In this document: piece by piece, positions 27,100 to 35,983 of the stretch
Position numbering within the stretch: the stretch's first letter is position 1
Layout: each line of letters begins with the position of its first letter
Notes under the pieces: generated by a model
Database searches by the model: none
What the model saw: the letters and a program-made list of their open reading frames with translations, nothing else
Told to the model about the DNA's origin: nothing
Assembly (NCBI RefSeq): GCF_005503625.1
Contig: NZ_SCMX01000008.1
Span: 62,001-126,000, forward strand
Source of the DNA: Cupriavidus sp. 2SB
Lineage (GTDB): Bacteria > Pseudomonadota > Gammaproteobacteria > Burkholderiales > Burkholderiaceae
Direction of reading: 5' to 3'
Length of the DNA: 64,000 nucleotides
Made by a program: the position numbers and the translations under genes

Positions 27100-28017
27100 A
27101 TGCAAACGCTCTATCCGATGGAAGCCGCTGCGGTGGCCTGGATTGACGCAGGGCTGGCGGCCCGTGAGGCGGCTCGCGACGAACAGCGCACGGCGCGCGA
27201 GGCGCAGCGCCATGAAGGGAACGCAGGCGCTGAAGGTGGCATTGCGCTGCACGTGCGGCAGGTGGTCAAGCGTTATGACGGCCGCGAGGTGCTGCACGGC
27301 ATCGACCTCGATGTCACGCCGGGCGAGTTCGTGGCCATCGTCGGCCGGAGCGGCTGCGGCAAGAGCACGCTGCTGCGGCTGGTGGGCGGACTGGAAGCGG
27401 CCGATGACGGCACCATCGCGCTCGATGGACAGTCGGGTCGCACGGAGAAGACCCTGCGCGACAGCATCCGCGTGATGTTCCAGGACGCGCGGCTCCTGCC
27501 GTGGAAGCGCGTGCTGGACAACGCGGCGCTGGGCCTGCCGCGCGAACGGCGCGACGATGCCGCCGCCGTGCTCGAACAGGTGGGTCTGGCGGATCGCGCG
27601 GGAGAATGGCCGGCGCGGCTCTCCGGCGGTCAGCGTCAGCGCGTGGCGCTCGCTCGGGCGCTGGTCCACCATCCGCGCCTGCTGCTACTCGATGAGCCAC
27701 TCGGTGCACTCGACGCGCTGACGCGCATCGACATGCAGGCATTGATCGAATCGCTGTGGCGCCGGCTCGGCTTTACGGCGCTGCTGGTTACACACGATGT
27801 GTCCGAGGCCGTGGCGCTGGCGGACCGCGTGGTCCTGATCGAGGATGGCCGCATTGCACTGGATCAGCGCGTGCCGCTGGACCGACCCCGCCAGCGGGGA
27901 TCGGCGGCGTTCGCGCAACTTGAGGATGCCGTGCTGCGCCGCGTGATGCGCCAGCCGTCGACGCCCAATCAAACGCCCCTGAATCTTCACACGTCGGTGG
28001 TCGCGGAACTCCTATGA
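27100..28017 (+). CDS. ssuB: Aliphatic sulfonate ABC transporter ATPase SsuB
   Basis: This cytoplasmic ATPase powers sulfonate import. The 305-residue product has Walker [10 protein letters not shown] near residue 83, signature [15 protein letters not shown] near 176 and Walker [13 protein letters not shown]. The aligned ATPase core begins only near residue 46; the first 45 residues are Ala/Arg-rich and not part of the usual domain. TAGGAG precedes the ATG. The next gene starts 41 bases after the stop. Confidence 0.94.
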   Translation: MQTLYPMEAAAVAWIDAGLAAREAARDEQRTAREAQRHEGNAGAEGGIALHVRQVVKRYDGREVLHGIDLDVTPGEFVAIVGRSGCGKSTLLRLVGGLEAADDGTIALDGQSGRTEKTLRDSIRVMFQDARLLPWKRVLDNAALGLPRERRDDAAAVLEQVGLADRAGEWPARLSGGQRQRVALARALVHHPRLLLLDEPLGALDALTRIDMQALIESLWRRLGFTALLVTHDVSEAVALADRVVLIEDGRIALDQRVPLDRPRQRGSAAFAQLEDAVLRRVMRQPSTPNQTPLNLHTSVVAELL

Positions 28018-28058
28018 TGGTCAATCAGGCGATTCGCGCATCGACATGGACTTGACCC

Positions 28059-28892
28059 ATGACCCTTGCTTCCGCTGCTTCTGCTCTAGCGCCACTCGAA
28101 CGATATCTCGAAACCCTGCCACGCGAGCCGGTGCCTGGCCGCGAGCTTTGGCGCGACGCGCGCGGCCAGGTGCAGGGCCAGTACTTCAACTGCTCGCTGA
28201 CGAGCGCCTTCGAGCCGCTGGCCACGCTGGCCGACCGTCAGGTGGTGGCGCACGAAGGCACCATCCGCACCTATGCCGGCGACGGCGTGGGGCTGGCCGC
28301 GTGGAAGCTGTTCGCGATGGCTGCGGACGATGCCTCGCTGGTGTCGCTCGACCGCCTCTCGCGGCTGGTGCATGCGATGAACTACTTTGCGGCGCACGGT
28401 GAACACCGGCTCGTGCTCAACGTTCACAACCGGCTGCTGGCGGCCGTGGCCGATGACCACGGCGCCGCGTTCCGGCGCGCGCTGGAATCTCTCGGGCTGC
28501 CCGTCGATCGCTTTGTGATCCAGGTGCCGGCGAGCGCCAACGACGATCTGCCGCTGCTGCTGCACGTGGTGGGCAACTATCGCCGCAACGGGTTTGCCGT
28601 GAGCCTGCAGGCATCGGACCCGGCAGAAGCCGGCGCGCTGATGGCGCATGCGTTGCCTGACTGGCTCAAGCTCGACATGCGCCGCACGTGGACCGATCGC
28701 CAGCTCGCGGGCCTGCGTGCCAGTGCCGATGGGGCAGGCGTGACGCTGATCGGTCGGCGGCTCAATGACGACGAGATCGTGGAGCGGCTCCAGAATGCGG
28801 GCATCGCGCTGGGGCAGGGCGAGGCCGTAGCCGGCGGCCCGGTGCAGGCACGACATCTGCATGTGCACGAAGCAGGCAGTTCCAGGACGTAA
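28059..28892 (+). CDS. Degenerate EAL-domain protein
   Basis: The 277-residue protein keeps the outline of an EAL (cyclic-di-GMP phosphodiesterase) domain but has lost catalytic residues. The EAL position reads HEGTIR (Glu66 and Arg70 kept), Asn121 is kept in LNVHNRLL, and Lys204 is kept in WLKLDMR. The ExTE glutamate is replaced (VIQVPASA, Gln155), the DDFG aspartates are Gln-Ala (SLQASD, 184-185), and AEGVE is GRRLND. It should not hydrolyse c-di-GMP; it may bind it or act by protein contact. It lies directly after ssuB and before an alpha/beta hydrolase, inside the sulfur gene block. No sensor or membrane domain is attached. Confidence 0.75.
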   Translation: MTLASAASALAPLERYLETLPREPVPGRELWRDARGQVQGQYFNCSLTSAFEPLATLADRQVVAHEGTIRTYAGDGVGLAAWKLFAMAADDASLVSLDRLSRLVHAMNYFAAHGEHRLVLNVHNRLLAAVADDHGAAFRRALESLGLPVDRFVIQVPASANDDLPLLLHVVGNYRRNGFAVSLQASDPAEAGALMAHALPDWLKLDMRRTWTDRQLAGLRASADGAGVTLIGRRLNDDEIVERLQNAGIALGQGEAVAGGPVQARHLHVHEAGSSRT

Positions 28893-28912
28893 GACGCCAG
28901 GAGGAGGAAAGC

Positions 28913-29647
28913 ATGGGAGCTTCAGCAGGAGCAGGGGAAAGAGCGGAAGAAGGCGGACGGCCACGCGCCAAGCGTGGCGCGCGAGGAGAGACGAAAGCGG
29001 GCAGTGCGGCTACGCGGATCGAAGTGCCACGCGGGTTGCAGATTCTGACCGTGCCGGGGCTGCATGGCAGCGGGCCAGCGCATTGGCAGAGCCGATGGGA
29101 AGCGGCGTATCCCGATTGGCAACGCATCGAACAGCATGACTGGGGCCGGCCAAGCCTGCCGCTCTGGTCCGAGCGAGTCTCCGAAGGTGTGTCGCGTGCG
29201 CTGCGCGTGGCCTCGCGCGGCGCAGTTCTCGTGGCGCACAGTTTTGGATGTCTCGCCACCTTGCGTCAGGCGTCGCTCGATCCTGTCGGCATCGCCGGGG
29301 CTTTGCTGGTCGCGCCTGCCGATCCGGACAAATTCGGCGTCGGCGCCTTGCTCCCGACCTGGAAGCTGCCGTTTCCGACCATTCTCGTCGCCAGCACCAA
29401 CGATCCGTGGATGTCGCAGCGCACCGCGTTTAGCTGGGGCACGCTCTGGGGCAGCGAGCTGATCGACGCCGGGGCGCTGGGTCATATCAATGCCGATTCA
29501 GGACTGGCGGACTGGACAAACGGCCAGGGCTTGCTCGCCACTTTGTTGCAGCGAATCGACTCCGATGGACGAATTTTGGCGTTAGGTGACGGCTCGGATA
29601 CCTGGGAAGCCTCCGTGGAAGTCACCCCGACATCGCCTTATATTTAA
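28913..29647 (+). CDS. RBBP9/YdeN-type alpha/beta serine hydrolase
   Basis: The 244-residue protein has the RBBP9/YdeN pattern: LQILTVPGLHGSGPAHWQSRWE near residues 42-63, nucleophile Ser110 in VAHSFGCLA, Asp164 in STNDPWMS and His191 in GALGHINADSG. That gives an intact Ser-Asp-His triad. Natural substrates of bacterial members are unknown. AGGAGGAGG precedes the ATG. The first 35 residues are Ala/Gly/Arg-rich and not part of the fold. It is 20 bases after the EAL-like gene and is probably the last gene of the ssu unit. Confidence 0.82.
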   Translation: MGASAGAGERAEEGGRPRAKRGARGETKAGSAATRIEVPRGLQILTVPGLHGSGPAHWQSRWEAAYPDWQRIEQHDWGRPSLPLWSERVSEGVSRALRVASRGAVLVAHSFGCLATLRQASLDPVGIAGALLVAPADPDKFGVGALLPTWKLPFPTILVASTNDPWMSQRTAFSWGTLWGSELIDAGALGHINADSGLADWTNGQGLLATLLQRIDSDGRILALGDGSDTWEASVEVTPTSPYI

Positions 29648-29670
29648 AACATCTAAGAAAATTCGGAAAG

Positions 29671-29688
29671 ATTCGTTCTGTTTATAAG
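29671..29688 (+). promoter_or_regulatory. AT-rich candidate promoter/CysB region of cysTWA-cysB
   Basis: The 107-base gap before cysT is much richer in A and T than its surroundings. It contains ATTCGTTCTGTTTA (29671-29684), shared with the sbp upstream region, and TATAAG (29683-29688) as a possible -10. CysB sites are typically AT-rich and poorly conserved, so this is a positional assignment. Confidence 0.4.
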
Positions 29689-29706
29689 GACGCATCTGCA
29701 AAATTT

Positions 29707-29752
29707 GTCTCGTACACCGGCGCCTTATGCGCCGGTTTCATATAGACGAGAC
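29707..29752 (+). promoter_or_regulatory. Two-tier leader hairpin covering the cysT ribosome-binding region
   Basis: ACCGGCGC (29716-29723) pairs with GCGCCGGT (29729-29736), and outside it GTCTCGT (29707-29713) pairs with ACGAGAC (29746-29752). The right outer arm contains the only Shine-Dalgarno-like GAG, 4 bases before the cysT ATG (29755). A folded leader would hide it. Confidence 0.5.
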
Positions 29753-29754
29753 AC

Positions 29755-30693
29755 ATGCCCCCATCGATATCCCTGTCGGATGCGCCGCCGCCCTCGGTGC
29801 AAGACGCGCCCAGGCGGTTGGCTCCGGCCTCCCAGCGGTTCACGGTGCTGCCCGGCTTCGGGTTGTCGCTGGGTTTCACGATTTTCTACCTGACGTTGAT
29901 CGTCCTGATCCCGCTGTCGGCCACGTTCCTCAAGACGTTCACGATGACGTGGGACCAGTTCTGGACAACGGTGTCGAACCCGCGCGTCGTGGCCTCCCTG
30001 GAACTGAGCTTCGGCGCCTCGCTGGTGGCGGCCATCATCAACACGGCCTTTGGCCTGATAGTGGCCTGGGTGCTGGTGCGCTACCGCTTCTTCGGCAAGC
30101 GCTTTATCGATGCATTGGTTGACCTGCCGTTTGCCTTGCCTACGGCCGTGGCCGGTATCGCGCTGACCGCGCTGTTCGCCGGTAACGGCTGGCTGGGCCG
30201 ATACCTCGAACCGCTCGGCATCAAGGTGGCCTTCACCCCGTTGGGCATCGTGGTGGCGCTGACGTTCATCGGCCTGCCGTTTGTGGTGCGCACCGTGCAG
30301 CCCGTGCTGGAAGACGTGGAGCGCGAACTGGAGGAGGCGGCAGCCAGCCTGGGCGCCACGCGTCTGCAGACCTTCTACCGCGTGATCCTGCCAGCCATCC
30401 TGCCCGCGCTGCTCACCGGGTTTGCGCTGTCGTTCGCCCGCGCCACGGGCGAGTACGGCTCGGTGGTCTTCATCTCGGGAAACATGCCGATGGTGTCCGA
30501 GATCGCGCCGCTGATGATTTATTCCAAGCTCGAACAGTATGACTATGCGGGTGCTACCGCCGTGGCCGTGGTGATGCTCGTGATCTCGTTCGTGCTGCTG
30601 CTGTTGATCAACCTGCTGCAGGCGTGGACGCGCCGCCACCAGTCTGGTGCGCGTGCGTCGGCACTGCCCGATGGCAACCCGGAGGTGAACTGA
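29755..30693 (+). CDS. cysT: Sulfate/thiosulfate ABC transporter permease CysT
   Basis: The 312-residue inner-membrane permease has about six to seven hydrophobic segments and the CysT pattern GFGLSLGFTIFYLTLIVLIPLSATF, read at about 29857-29931, then DLPFALPTAVAGIALTALF and the EAA loop EEAAASLGATRLQTFYRVILP. It pairs with CysW as the membrane channel for sulfate. The upstream leader is structured (29707-29752). cysW follows after one base, so cysT-cysW-cysA-cysB are tightly coupled. Confidence 0.95.
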   Translation: MPPSISLSDAPPPSVQDAPRRLAPASQRFTVLPGFGLSLGFTIFYLTLIVLIPLSATFLKTFTMTWDQFWTTVSNPRVVASLELSFGASLVAAIINTAFGLIVAWVLVRYRFFGKRFIDALVDLPFALPTAVAGIALTALFAGNGWLGRYLEPLGIKVAFTPLGIVVALTFIGLPFVVRTVQPVLEDVERELEEAAASLGATRLQTFYRVILPAILPALLTGFALSFARATGEYGSVVFISGNMPMVSEIAPLMIYSKLEQYDYAGATAVAVVMLVISFVLLLLINLLQAWTRRHQSGARASALPDGNPEVN

Positions 30694-30694
30694 C

Positions 30695-31570
30695 ATGGCC
30701 GGCGCAATTTCCCGTCTTGGCGCAAGCAGCCCGGCTGACCTGCGCGAAGCCACTGCCGAGTCGCCCTGGGTGAAGTACACCTTGATCACGATTGCGGTGC
30801 TGTTCCTCGGCCTGTTCCTGTTCATCCCGCTGGCCTCGGTGTTCTACGAAGCGCTGCGCAAGGGCGTGGACACCTATCTGGCCGCACTGGTGGAGCCGGA
30901 CGCGGTCTCCGCCATCCAGCTCACGCTGCTGGTGGCGGCCATCTCGGTGCCGCTGAACATCGTGTTCGGCGTGGCGGCGGCCTGGGCCATCGCCAAGTTT
31001 GAATTCCGTGGCAAGAACCTGCTGATCACGCTGATCGACCTGCCGTTCTCGGTGTCGCCCGTGATCTCGGGTCTGATCTACGTGCTGATGTTTGGCGCGC
31101 AGGGCTGGTTCGGCCCGTGGCTGGAAGCCCACGACATCAAGATCCTGTACGCGGTGCCCGGCATCGTGCTGGCCACGATCTTCGTCACGTTCCCGTTCGT
31201 GGCGCGCGAACTGATTCCGCTGATGCAGTCGCAGGGCAGCGAGGAAGAAGAAGCCGCCATCGTGCTGGGCGCGTCGGGCTGGCAGACCTTCTGGCACGTG
31301 ACGCTGCCCAATATCCGCTGGGGCCTGCTGTACGGCGTGATCCTGTGTAACGCGCGGGCGATGGGCGAGTTTGGCGCGGTGTCGGTGGTCTCGGGCCATA
31401 TCCGCGGCCTGACCAACACGATGCCGCTGCACGTGGAAATTCTCTACAACGAATACAACTTCGCGGCCGCGTTCGCCGTGGCGTCCCTGCTGACGCTGCT
31501 GGCATTGGTCACACTGGGTATCAAGACGCTGGTCGAAATCCGCGCCGGCAAGGAACAGGAGGCACCATGA
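30695..31570 (+). CDS. cysW: Sulfate/thiosulfate ABC transporter permease CysW
   Basis: The 291-residue permease is the second membrane subunit. It shows [23 protein letters not shown], read from about 30822, then [20 protein letters not shown] and the coupling loop [22 protein letters not shown], all typical of CysW. GGAGG precedes the ATG within the end of cysT. The stop overlaps the cysA start as ATGA, a sign of translational coupling. Confidence 0.95.
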   Translation: MAGAISRLGASSPADLREATAESPWVKYTLITIAVLFLGLFLFIPLASVFYEALRKGVDTYLAALVEPDAVSAIQLTLLVAAISVPLNIVFGVAAAWAIAKFEFRGKNLLITLIDLPFSVSPVISGLIYVLMFGAQGWFGPWLEAHDIKILYAVPGIVLATIFVTFPFVARELIPLMQSQGSEEEEAAIVLGASGWQTFWHVTLPNIRWGLLYGVILCNARAMGEFGAVSVVSGHIRGLTNTMPLHVEILYNEYNFAAAFAVASLLTLLALVTLGIKTLVEIRAGKEQEAP

Positions 31571-32670
31571 GCATTCAGGTCCGCAACGTACAGAAGCAGT
31601 TTGGCGACTTCGTGGCGCTCAACGATGTCTCGCTCGATTTCGCCGAAGGTGAACTGACCGCGCTGCTGGGGCCGTCCGGATGCGGCAAGACCACGCTGCT
31701 GCGCATCATCGCCGGCCTGGAACGTGCCGACTCCGGACAGGTGGTGCTGTCCGGGCAGGATGCCTCCACCCAGCACGTGCGTCAGCGCAACGTGGGCTTT
31801 GTGTTCCAGCACTACGCGCTGTTCAAGCACATGACCGTGTTCGAGAACGTGGCGTTCGGCCTGCGCGTGAAACCGCGTAACGAGCGTCCGTCGGAAGCGA
31901 AGATTCAGGAGAAGGTGAAGTCGCTGCTGCAACTGGTGCAACTGGACTGGCTCGGCGACCGCTACCCGGCGCAGTTGTCTGGTGGCCAGCGTCAGCGGAT
32001 TGCACTGGCCCGCGCGCTGGCCGTGGAGCCGCGCGTGCTGCTGCTCGACGAACCGTTCGGCGCGCTTGACGCCAAGGTGCGCAAGGAACTGCGCCGCTGG
32101 CTGCGCCGCCTGCATGACGAACTGCACGTGACCAGCGTGTTCGTCACGCACGACCAGGAAGAGGCGCTGGAAGTGGCGGATCAGGTCGTGTTGATGAACA
32201 AGGGCAGCGTCGAACAGTTCGGCACGCCCGAAGCGGTGTACAACCATCCGGCCACGCCGTTCGTGTTCGGCTTCCTCGGCAACGTGAACCTGTTCCATGG
32301 CCGGCTGGAAGTGGGCGATAGCGGCGGCCTGCTGCACACCGGTGACTCCGTGCTGCCCGTGATTGGCAGCGGCCACGAGACGGCTGGCGATGCGGTGGCC
32401 TATGTGCGGCCGCATGACCTGGATCTCGAACGCTATGCGCCGGGTACTGACGGCATCGCCGTCACGCTGCGCCGCGCGCTGACGCTGGGCCCGGTGGCCC
32501 AGCTCGAACTGGAGCGCGAGGACAATCAGGATGTGATCGAGGTGGCGCTGCCGCTCGAACGCTTCCGCCATCAGGGCTTCCGCGAAGGGGAACTACTGGC
32601 GGTGCGTCCGCGCCAGTTGCGGGTCTTCAACCGTGGGCAGGCAGTACAGGAACAAGGAACGGCGAAATGA
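31567..32670 (+). CDS. cysA: Sulfate/thiosulfate ABC transporter ATPase CysA
   Basis: This 367-residue ATPase drives sulfate import. Walker [10 protein letters not shown] is near residue 36, the signature [14 protein letters not shown] near 138, and Walker [15 protein letters not shown] near 157. The C-terminal 120 residues form the regulatory TOBE-like domain of CysA ([15 protein letters not shown]). CAGGAGG precedes the ATG, which overlaps the cysW stop. The cysA stop overlaps the start of cysB in the same ATGA manner. Confidence 0.96.
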   Translation: MSIQVRNVQKQFGDFVALNDVSLDFAEGELTALLGPSGCGKTTLLRIIAGLERADSGQVVLSGQDASTQHVRQRNVGFVFQHYALFKHMTVFENVAFGLRVKPRNERPSEAKIQEKVKSLLQLVQLDWLGDRYPAQLSGGQRQRIALARALAVEPRVLLLDEPFGALDAKVRKELRRWLRRLHDELHVTSVFVTHDQEEALEVADQVVLMNKGSVEQFGTPEAVYNHPATPFVFGFLGNVNLFHGRLEVGDSGGLLHTGDSVLPVIGSGHETAGDAVAYVRPHDLDLERYAPGTDGIAVTLRRALTLGPVAQLELEREDNQDVIEVALPLERFRHQGFREGELLAVRPRQLRVFNRGQAVQEQGTAK

Positions 32671-33614
32671 ACTTCCAGCAACTGCGATCGATCCGCGAGG
32701 CGGTGCGCCGCCAGTTCAACCTGACCGAAGTCGCCAACGCGCTGTACACGTCGCAGCCGGGTGTGTCGCGCCAGATCCGCGAGCTTGAGGAAGAACTCGG
32801 TGTGGAAATCTTCGAGCGCTATGGCAAGCGTCTGACCGGCCTGACCGAACCCGGCCGCGAGATCGTGCGCATCGTCGAGCGGCTGCTGCTGGAGGCGGAG
32901 AACCTGCGGCAGGCCGGCGACGAGTTCGCTGGCCGACATACCGGCCGGCTGACCGTGGCCACCACCCACACGCAGGCACGCTACGCCTTGCCCAAGGTAG
33001 TGCAGAGCTTCCGCCGCGAGTATCCCCATGTGACGCTGGCGCTGCAGGAGGCGTCGCCCGCGCATATCGTCGAATTGTTGCTGACGGGGCAGGCCGATAT
33101 CGGCATCGCGACCGAGGCCGTGGCGAACGAGGCCGGGCTGACTTCCTTCGAGGCATATAGCTGGCAGCACGTGATTGTGGTGTCGCCGGAGCATCCGCTG
33201 ACGCGCCTGCCCGAACCCACGCTCGAAGACCTCAGCAATTTCCCGATCATCACGTACGATGCCGGCTTCACGGGCCGCCGCAAGATCGATGGCGCCTTTG
33301 CCGAAGCCGGACTGCAGCCCGAGATCGTACTGACCGCCATGGATGCCGATGTGATCAAGACTTACGCCGAGCTGGACCTGGGCGTGGGCATCATCGCGTC
33401 GATGGCCTATGACCAACGCAAGGACGCCGGTCTGGTGAAGATCGAGGCCGGCCATCTGTTCTCGCCCAACACCACCAGTGTTGCGGTGCGGCGGGGCGCC
33501 TACCTGCGCGGCTACGCGCATGCGTTCATCAACATGTTTGCACCGCATCTGTCGCGCGACACGGTGTCCACGGCGCTGGCCGAGGCATCGAACCGGGCGG
33601 TCGTGGAGGCGTGA
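32667..33614 (+). CDS. cysB: LysR-family regulator CysB
   Basis: The 315-residue regulator begins [45 protein letters not shown], a CysB-type winged helix-turn-helix with the basic insertion that sets CysB/Cbl/SsuR apart from other LysR proteins. The ligand domain contains [23 protein letters not shown] and [11 protein letters not shown]. CysB activates sulfur assimilation genes and is inhibited by sulfide or thiosulfate, with acetylserine as inducer in enterics. Here it is the last gene of the transporter operon, so it would be made along with its likely targets. A Cbl/SsuR-like role cannot be excluded. Confidence 0.9.
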   Translation: MNFQQLRSIREAVRRQFNLTEVANALYTSQPGVSRQIRELEEELGVEIFERYGKRLTGLTEPGREIVRIVERLLLEAENLRQAGDEFAGRHTGRLTVATTHTQARYALPKVVQSFRREYPHVTLALQEASPAHIVELLLTGQADIGIATEAVANEAGLTSFEAYSWQHVIVVSPEHPLTRLPEPTLEDLSNFPIITYDAGFTGRRKIDGAFAEAGLQPEIVLTAMDADVIKTYAELDLGVGIIASMAYDQRKDAGLVKIEAGHLFSPNTTSVAVRRGAYLRGYAHAFINMFAPHLSRDTVSTALAEASNRAVVEA

Positions 33615-33882
33615 TCTGTCCGGCGGTCAGGCAAGCGGCGTTGAAACGATCGTTTGTCTGACGAGTCTGCCGGGGGTCATAAGCAGACCCTTCGGTCGCG
33701 GGCCGGGCCCTCTGGCGCCCGTTGCCGCCCCTTCGTCGCACGACTCTTTCCTCGCGTCACGCTCCGGCGTACAGTCCACTCGACGCGGCCCTCTGGTTTA
33801 GCCCGATGCACGGGGCCGCCTGTGCTGCAGTGCATCACAGAATGACACGCGGCTGGCTGGAACCAAGGGAGGGAGAGACCCC

Positions 33883-35040
33883 ATGCGCATGTCGTGCGCG
33901 GTGCCGTCACGGCTCAATATCCTGGCACGAGACCTGCTGTTCGTGCTCTGCATGAACACGGTGATCGCGGTCAGCCTGAATTACGGGTTCCAGACCGGCG
34001 GCTCGCTGGTGCAGAACTTTGTCTATAGCCAGTTGATCGGGCTGGCCATCTGGGTACTCATCGATATTCCGCGCGTGCTGATCTGGTGGAACGACCGGCC
34101 GCGCCGCTGGCCGTTCATGTGCCTGGCCGTGGTGGCCGTGCCGCTGGGCGTGGTGGCCGGAAGCTGGGCCACGCGCGTGGTGCTGAACCTGCCGGTGAAA
34201 GACGCCGCCGCCACGGGCGACATGCTGCGCATGTGCCTGATCGTCGGCATGCTGGCATCGGCGAGCATGATCTATTTCTACTGGTCGCGCGAGAAGCTGG
34301 CCTACCTCGAACGGCAGGCCGCGCTCGACGCCCTGCAGCGCGAGGAAGCCGAGAAACAGCTCGTGCGCGCCCAGTTGATGGCGCTGCAGGCGCAGATCGA
34401 ACCCCACTTCCTGTTCAACTCGCTGGCCAACCTCGACGGTCTGATCGCCACCGATCCGCGCGCAGCACGCCAGTTGCTGCAGCGGCTGATCGGATTCCTG
34501 CGCATGTCGCTGTCACACACCCGTGCCGAGCATTGCACGCTGGCGCAGGAGTTCGAACTGCTGCGCAGCTATCTCGATATCCAGGGCATGCGCTTCGGTG
34601 CGCGGCTCGACTATCGTATCGACCTGCCGCCGGCATTGGCCGATGCCGAGATTCCGCCGATGCTGATCCAGCCGCTGGTGGAGAACGCGGTGACGCATGG
34701 GATCGAGCCCTGCATGCGTGGCGGCAACATCGTGCTGTCCGCCCGTGAAGCCGGGGAGGGCAACCTGGAGGTGGTGATTTCGGACACTGGTGTGGGCTTT
34801 ACGCATAGCCAGGGCAGCAAGGGTGGTTCTGGCCTTGGCCTGACTCATGTGCGCGAACGCCTGGCGCGGATCTTTGGTGCCGCGGCGACCATGCAGATGG
34901 AAGAGAACACGCCGCGCGGCGTGGTGGTGCGGCTGACGCTGCCGCTCACACGCAGCGCAGAGCCGACCATTGCCCCGATGCGCGCCACGCATGCGGGTCG
35001 TGCTGCCGCACCCACCGGTGCGACGCCGGCCACGCCCTGA
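33883..35040 (+). CDS. LytS/AlgZ-type sensor histidine kinase
   Basis: The 385-residue membrane protein has four hydrophobic segments in its first 140 residues, a short coiled coil, then the His_kinase domain (PF06580 type) with the phosphorylated histidine in LQAQIEPHFLFNSLANLDGLI near residue 180. An ATPase domain follows, with LIQPLVENAVTHGIEP, DTGVGF and GSGLGLTHVRERL. No periplasmic sensor domain is visible. Its partner is the LytTR regulator that starts 32 bases after the stop. The tail after the kinase is Ala/Pro-rich. The signal is unknown. Confidence 0.9.
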   Translation: MRMSCAVPSRLNILARDLLFVLCMNTVIAVSLNYGFQTGGSLVQNFVYSQLIGLAIWVLIDIPRVLIWWNDRPRRWPFMCLAVVAVPLGVVAGSWATRVVLNLPVKDAAATGDMLRMCLIVGMLASASMIYFYWSREKLAYLERQAALDALQREEAEKQLVRAQLMALQAQIEPHFLFNSLANLDGLIATDPRAARQLLQRLIGFLRMSLSHTRAEHCTLAQEFELLRSYLDIQGMRFGARLDYRIDLPPALADAEIPPMLIQPLVENAVTHGIEPCMRGGNIVLSAREAGEGNLEVVISDTGVGFTHSQGSKGGSGLGLTHVRERLARIFGAAATMQMEENTPRGVVVRLTLPLTRSAEPTIAPMRATHAGRAAAPTGATPATP

Positions 35041-35072
35041 TCGTCCCCTTCGATTTCGCCCCCTTTTTGTCC

Positions 35073-35894
35073 ATGTCCCCGACCCTGCTGATCGCCGACG
35101 ACGAATTGCTGCTCGCCCGTGTCCTCGAGGCCGAACTGAAAGCCCTGTGGCCTGACGCCACGATCTCCGCCGTGGTGCACGACGGCGTGTCCGCCCTCGA
35201 CGCCGCGCGCGAGCACCAACCCGATGTAGCCTTCCTCGATATCCGCATGCCGGGCATGAGCGGCATGGACGTGGCCCGCGAATTGATCGAGTTCGACCGC
35301 CCGCCGCTGGTGGTCTTCGTCACCGCGTACGACCAGTTTGCGCTCGAAGCATTTGAACGTGCTGCGGTGGACTACGTACTCAAGCCGGTGCAGCACGAGC
35401 GGCTGGAAGCCACGGTGGATCGGCTCAAGGCAAGGCTGGCCGCCAAGGCGGTTGAAGAAGACGAGGAGGCTTCGACCACCGACATCGGCACGATGGTCGA
35501 TGCGGACCGGCTCGCGCAACTGTTACATCGGCTGGAATCGCTGGAGCGTCCCGCTGCGGCACGTGGCCAGTACCTGCGGTTCATCAAGGCGCTGGTGGGG
35601 CAGGAGGTACGCATCATTCCGGTGGACGAAGTGGTCTACCTCGCCGCCACCGACAAGTACGTCAATGTGGTATCCACCAGCGGCGAAGCACTGATCCGCA
35701 CGAGCCTGCGTGAACTCACGCAGCAGCTTGATCCGGACCGCTTCTGGCAGATCCATCGTGGAACGGTGGTGAACATCGATTGCGTGGCGAGCGCGGTGAA
35801 TCAGTCGCTGGGACGGCTGTCGCTGAAACTGCGTGATCGACCGGAATCGCTGCCGGTGGCGCGGCAGTATGCGCATTTGTTCAAGCAGATGTAG
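35073..35894 (+). CDS. LytTR-type response regulator
   Basis: The 273-residue regulator has an N-terminal receiver domain (LLIADDELLLARVLE, phosphorylated Asp in VAFLDIRMPGMSGMD, Lys in DYVLKPVQHERLEA) and a C-terminal LytTR DNA-binding domain (LRFIKALVGQEVRIIPVDEVVYLAATDKYVNV, RTSLRELTQQLDPDRFWQIHRGTVVNI). A charged linker of about 45 residues joins them. ATG 35073 is used; an in-frame TTG two codons upstream is unlikely. It forms a two-component pair with the kinase before it, similar to AlgR/AlgZ. Targets cannot be read from the sequence. Confidence 0.92.
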   Translation: MSPTLLIADDELLLARVLEAELKALWPDATISAVVHDGVSALDAAREHQPDVAFLDIRMPGMSGMDVARELIEFDRPPLVVFVTAYDQFALEAFERAAVDYVLKPVQHERLEATVDRLKARLAAKAVEEDEEASTTDIGTMVDADRLAQLLHRLESLERPAAARGQYLRFIKALVGQEVRIIPVDEVVYLAATDKYVNVVSTSGEALIRTSLRELTQQLDPDRFWQIHRGTVVNIDCVASAVNQSLGRLSLKLRDRPESLPVARQYAHLFKQM

Positions 35895-35920
35895 GGATGT
35901 TTATTTTGCCTCTGGGTGTT

Positions 35921-35947
35921 CTCCCCTCTCCCTCCGGGAGAGGGGAG
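35921..35947. repeat. Single-hairpin copy of the CTCCCCTCTCCC repeat
   Basis: CTCCCCTCTCCC (35921-35932) and GGGAGAGGGGAG (35936-35947) form a perfect 12-bp inverted repeat with a 3-base loop. It is related to the paired elements at 43.3, 54.2 and 61.9 kb. It lies in the 89-base gap before the gamma-glutamylcyclotransferase-like gene. Confidence 0.85.
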
Positions 35948-35983
35948 CTAAAATCCCACCATCCATCCACCCAGGAAGCCTCC

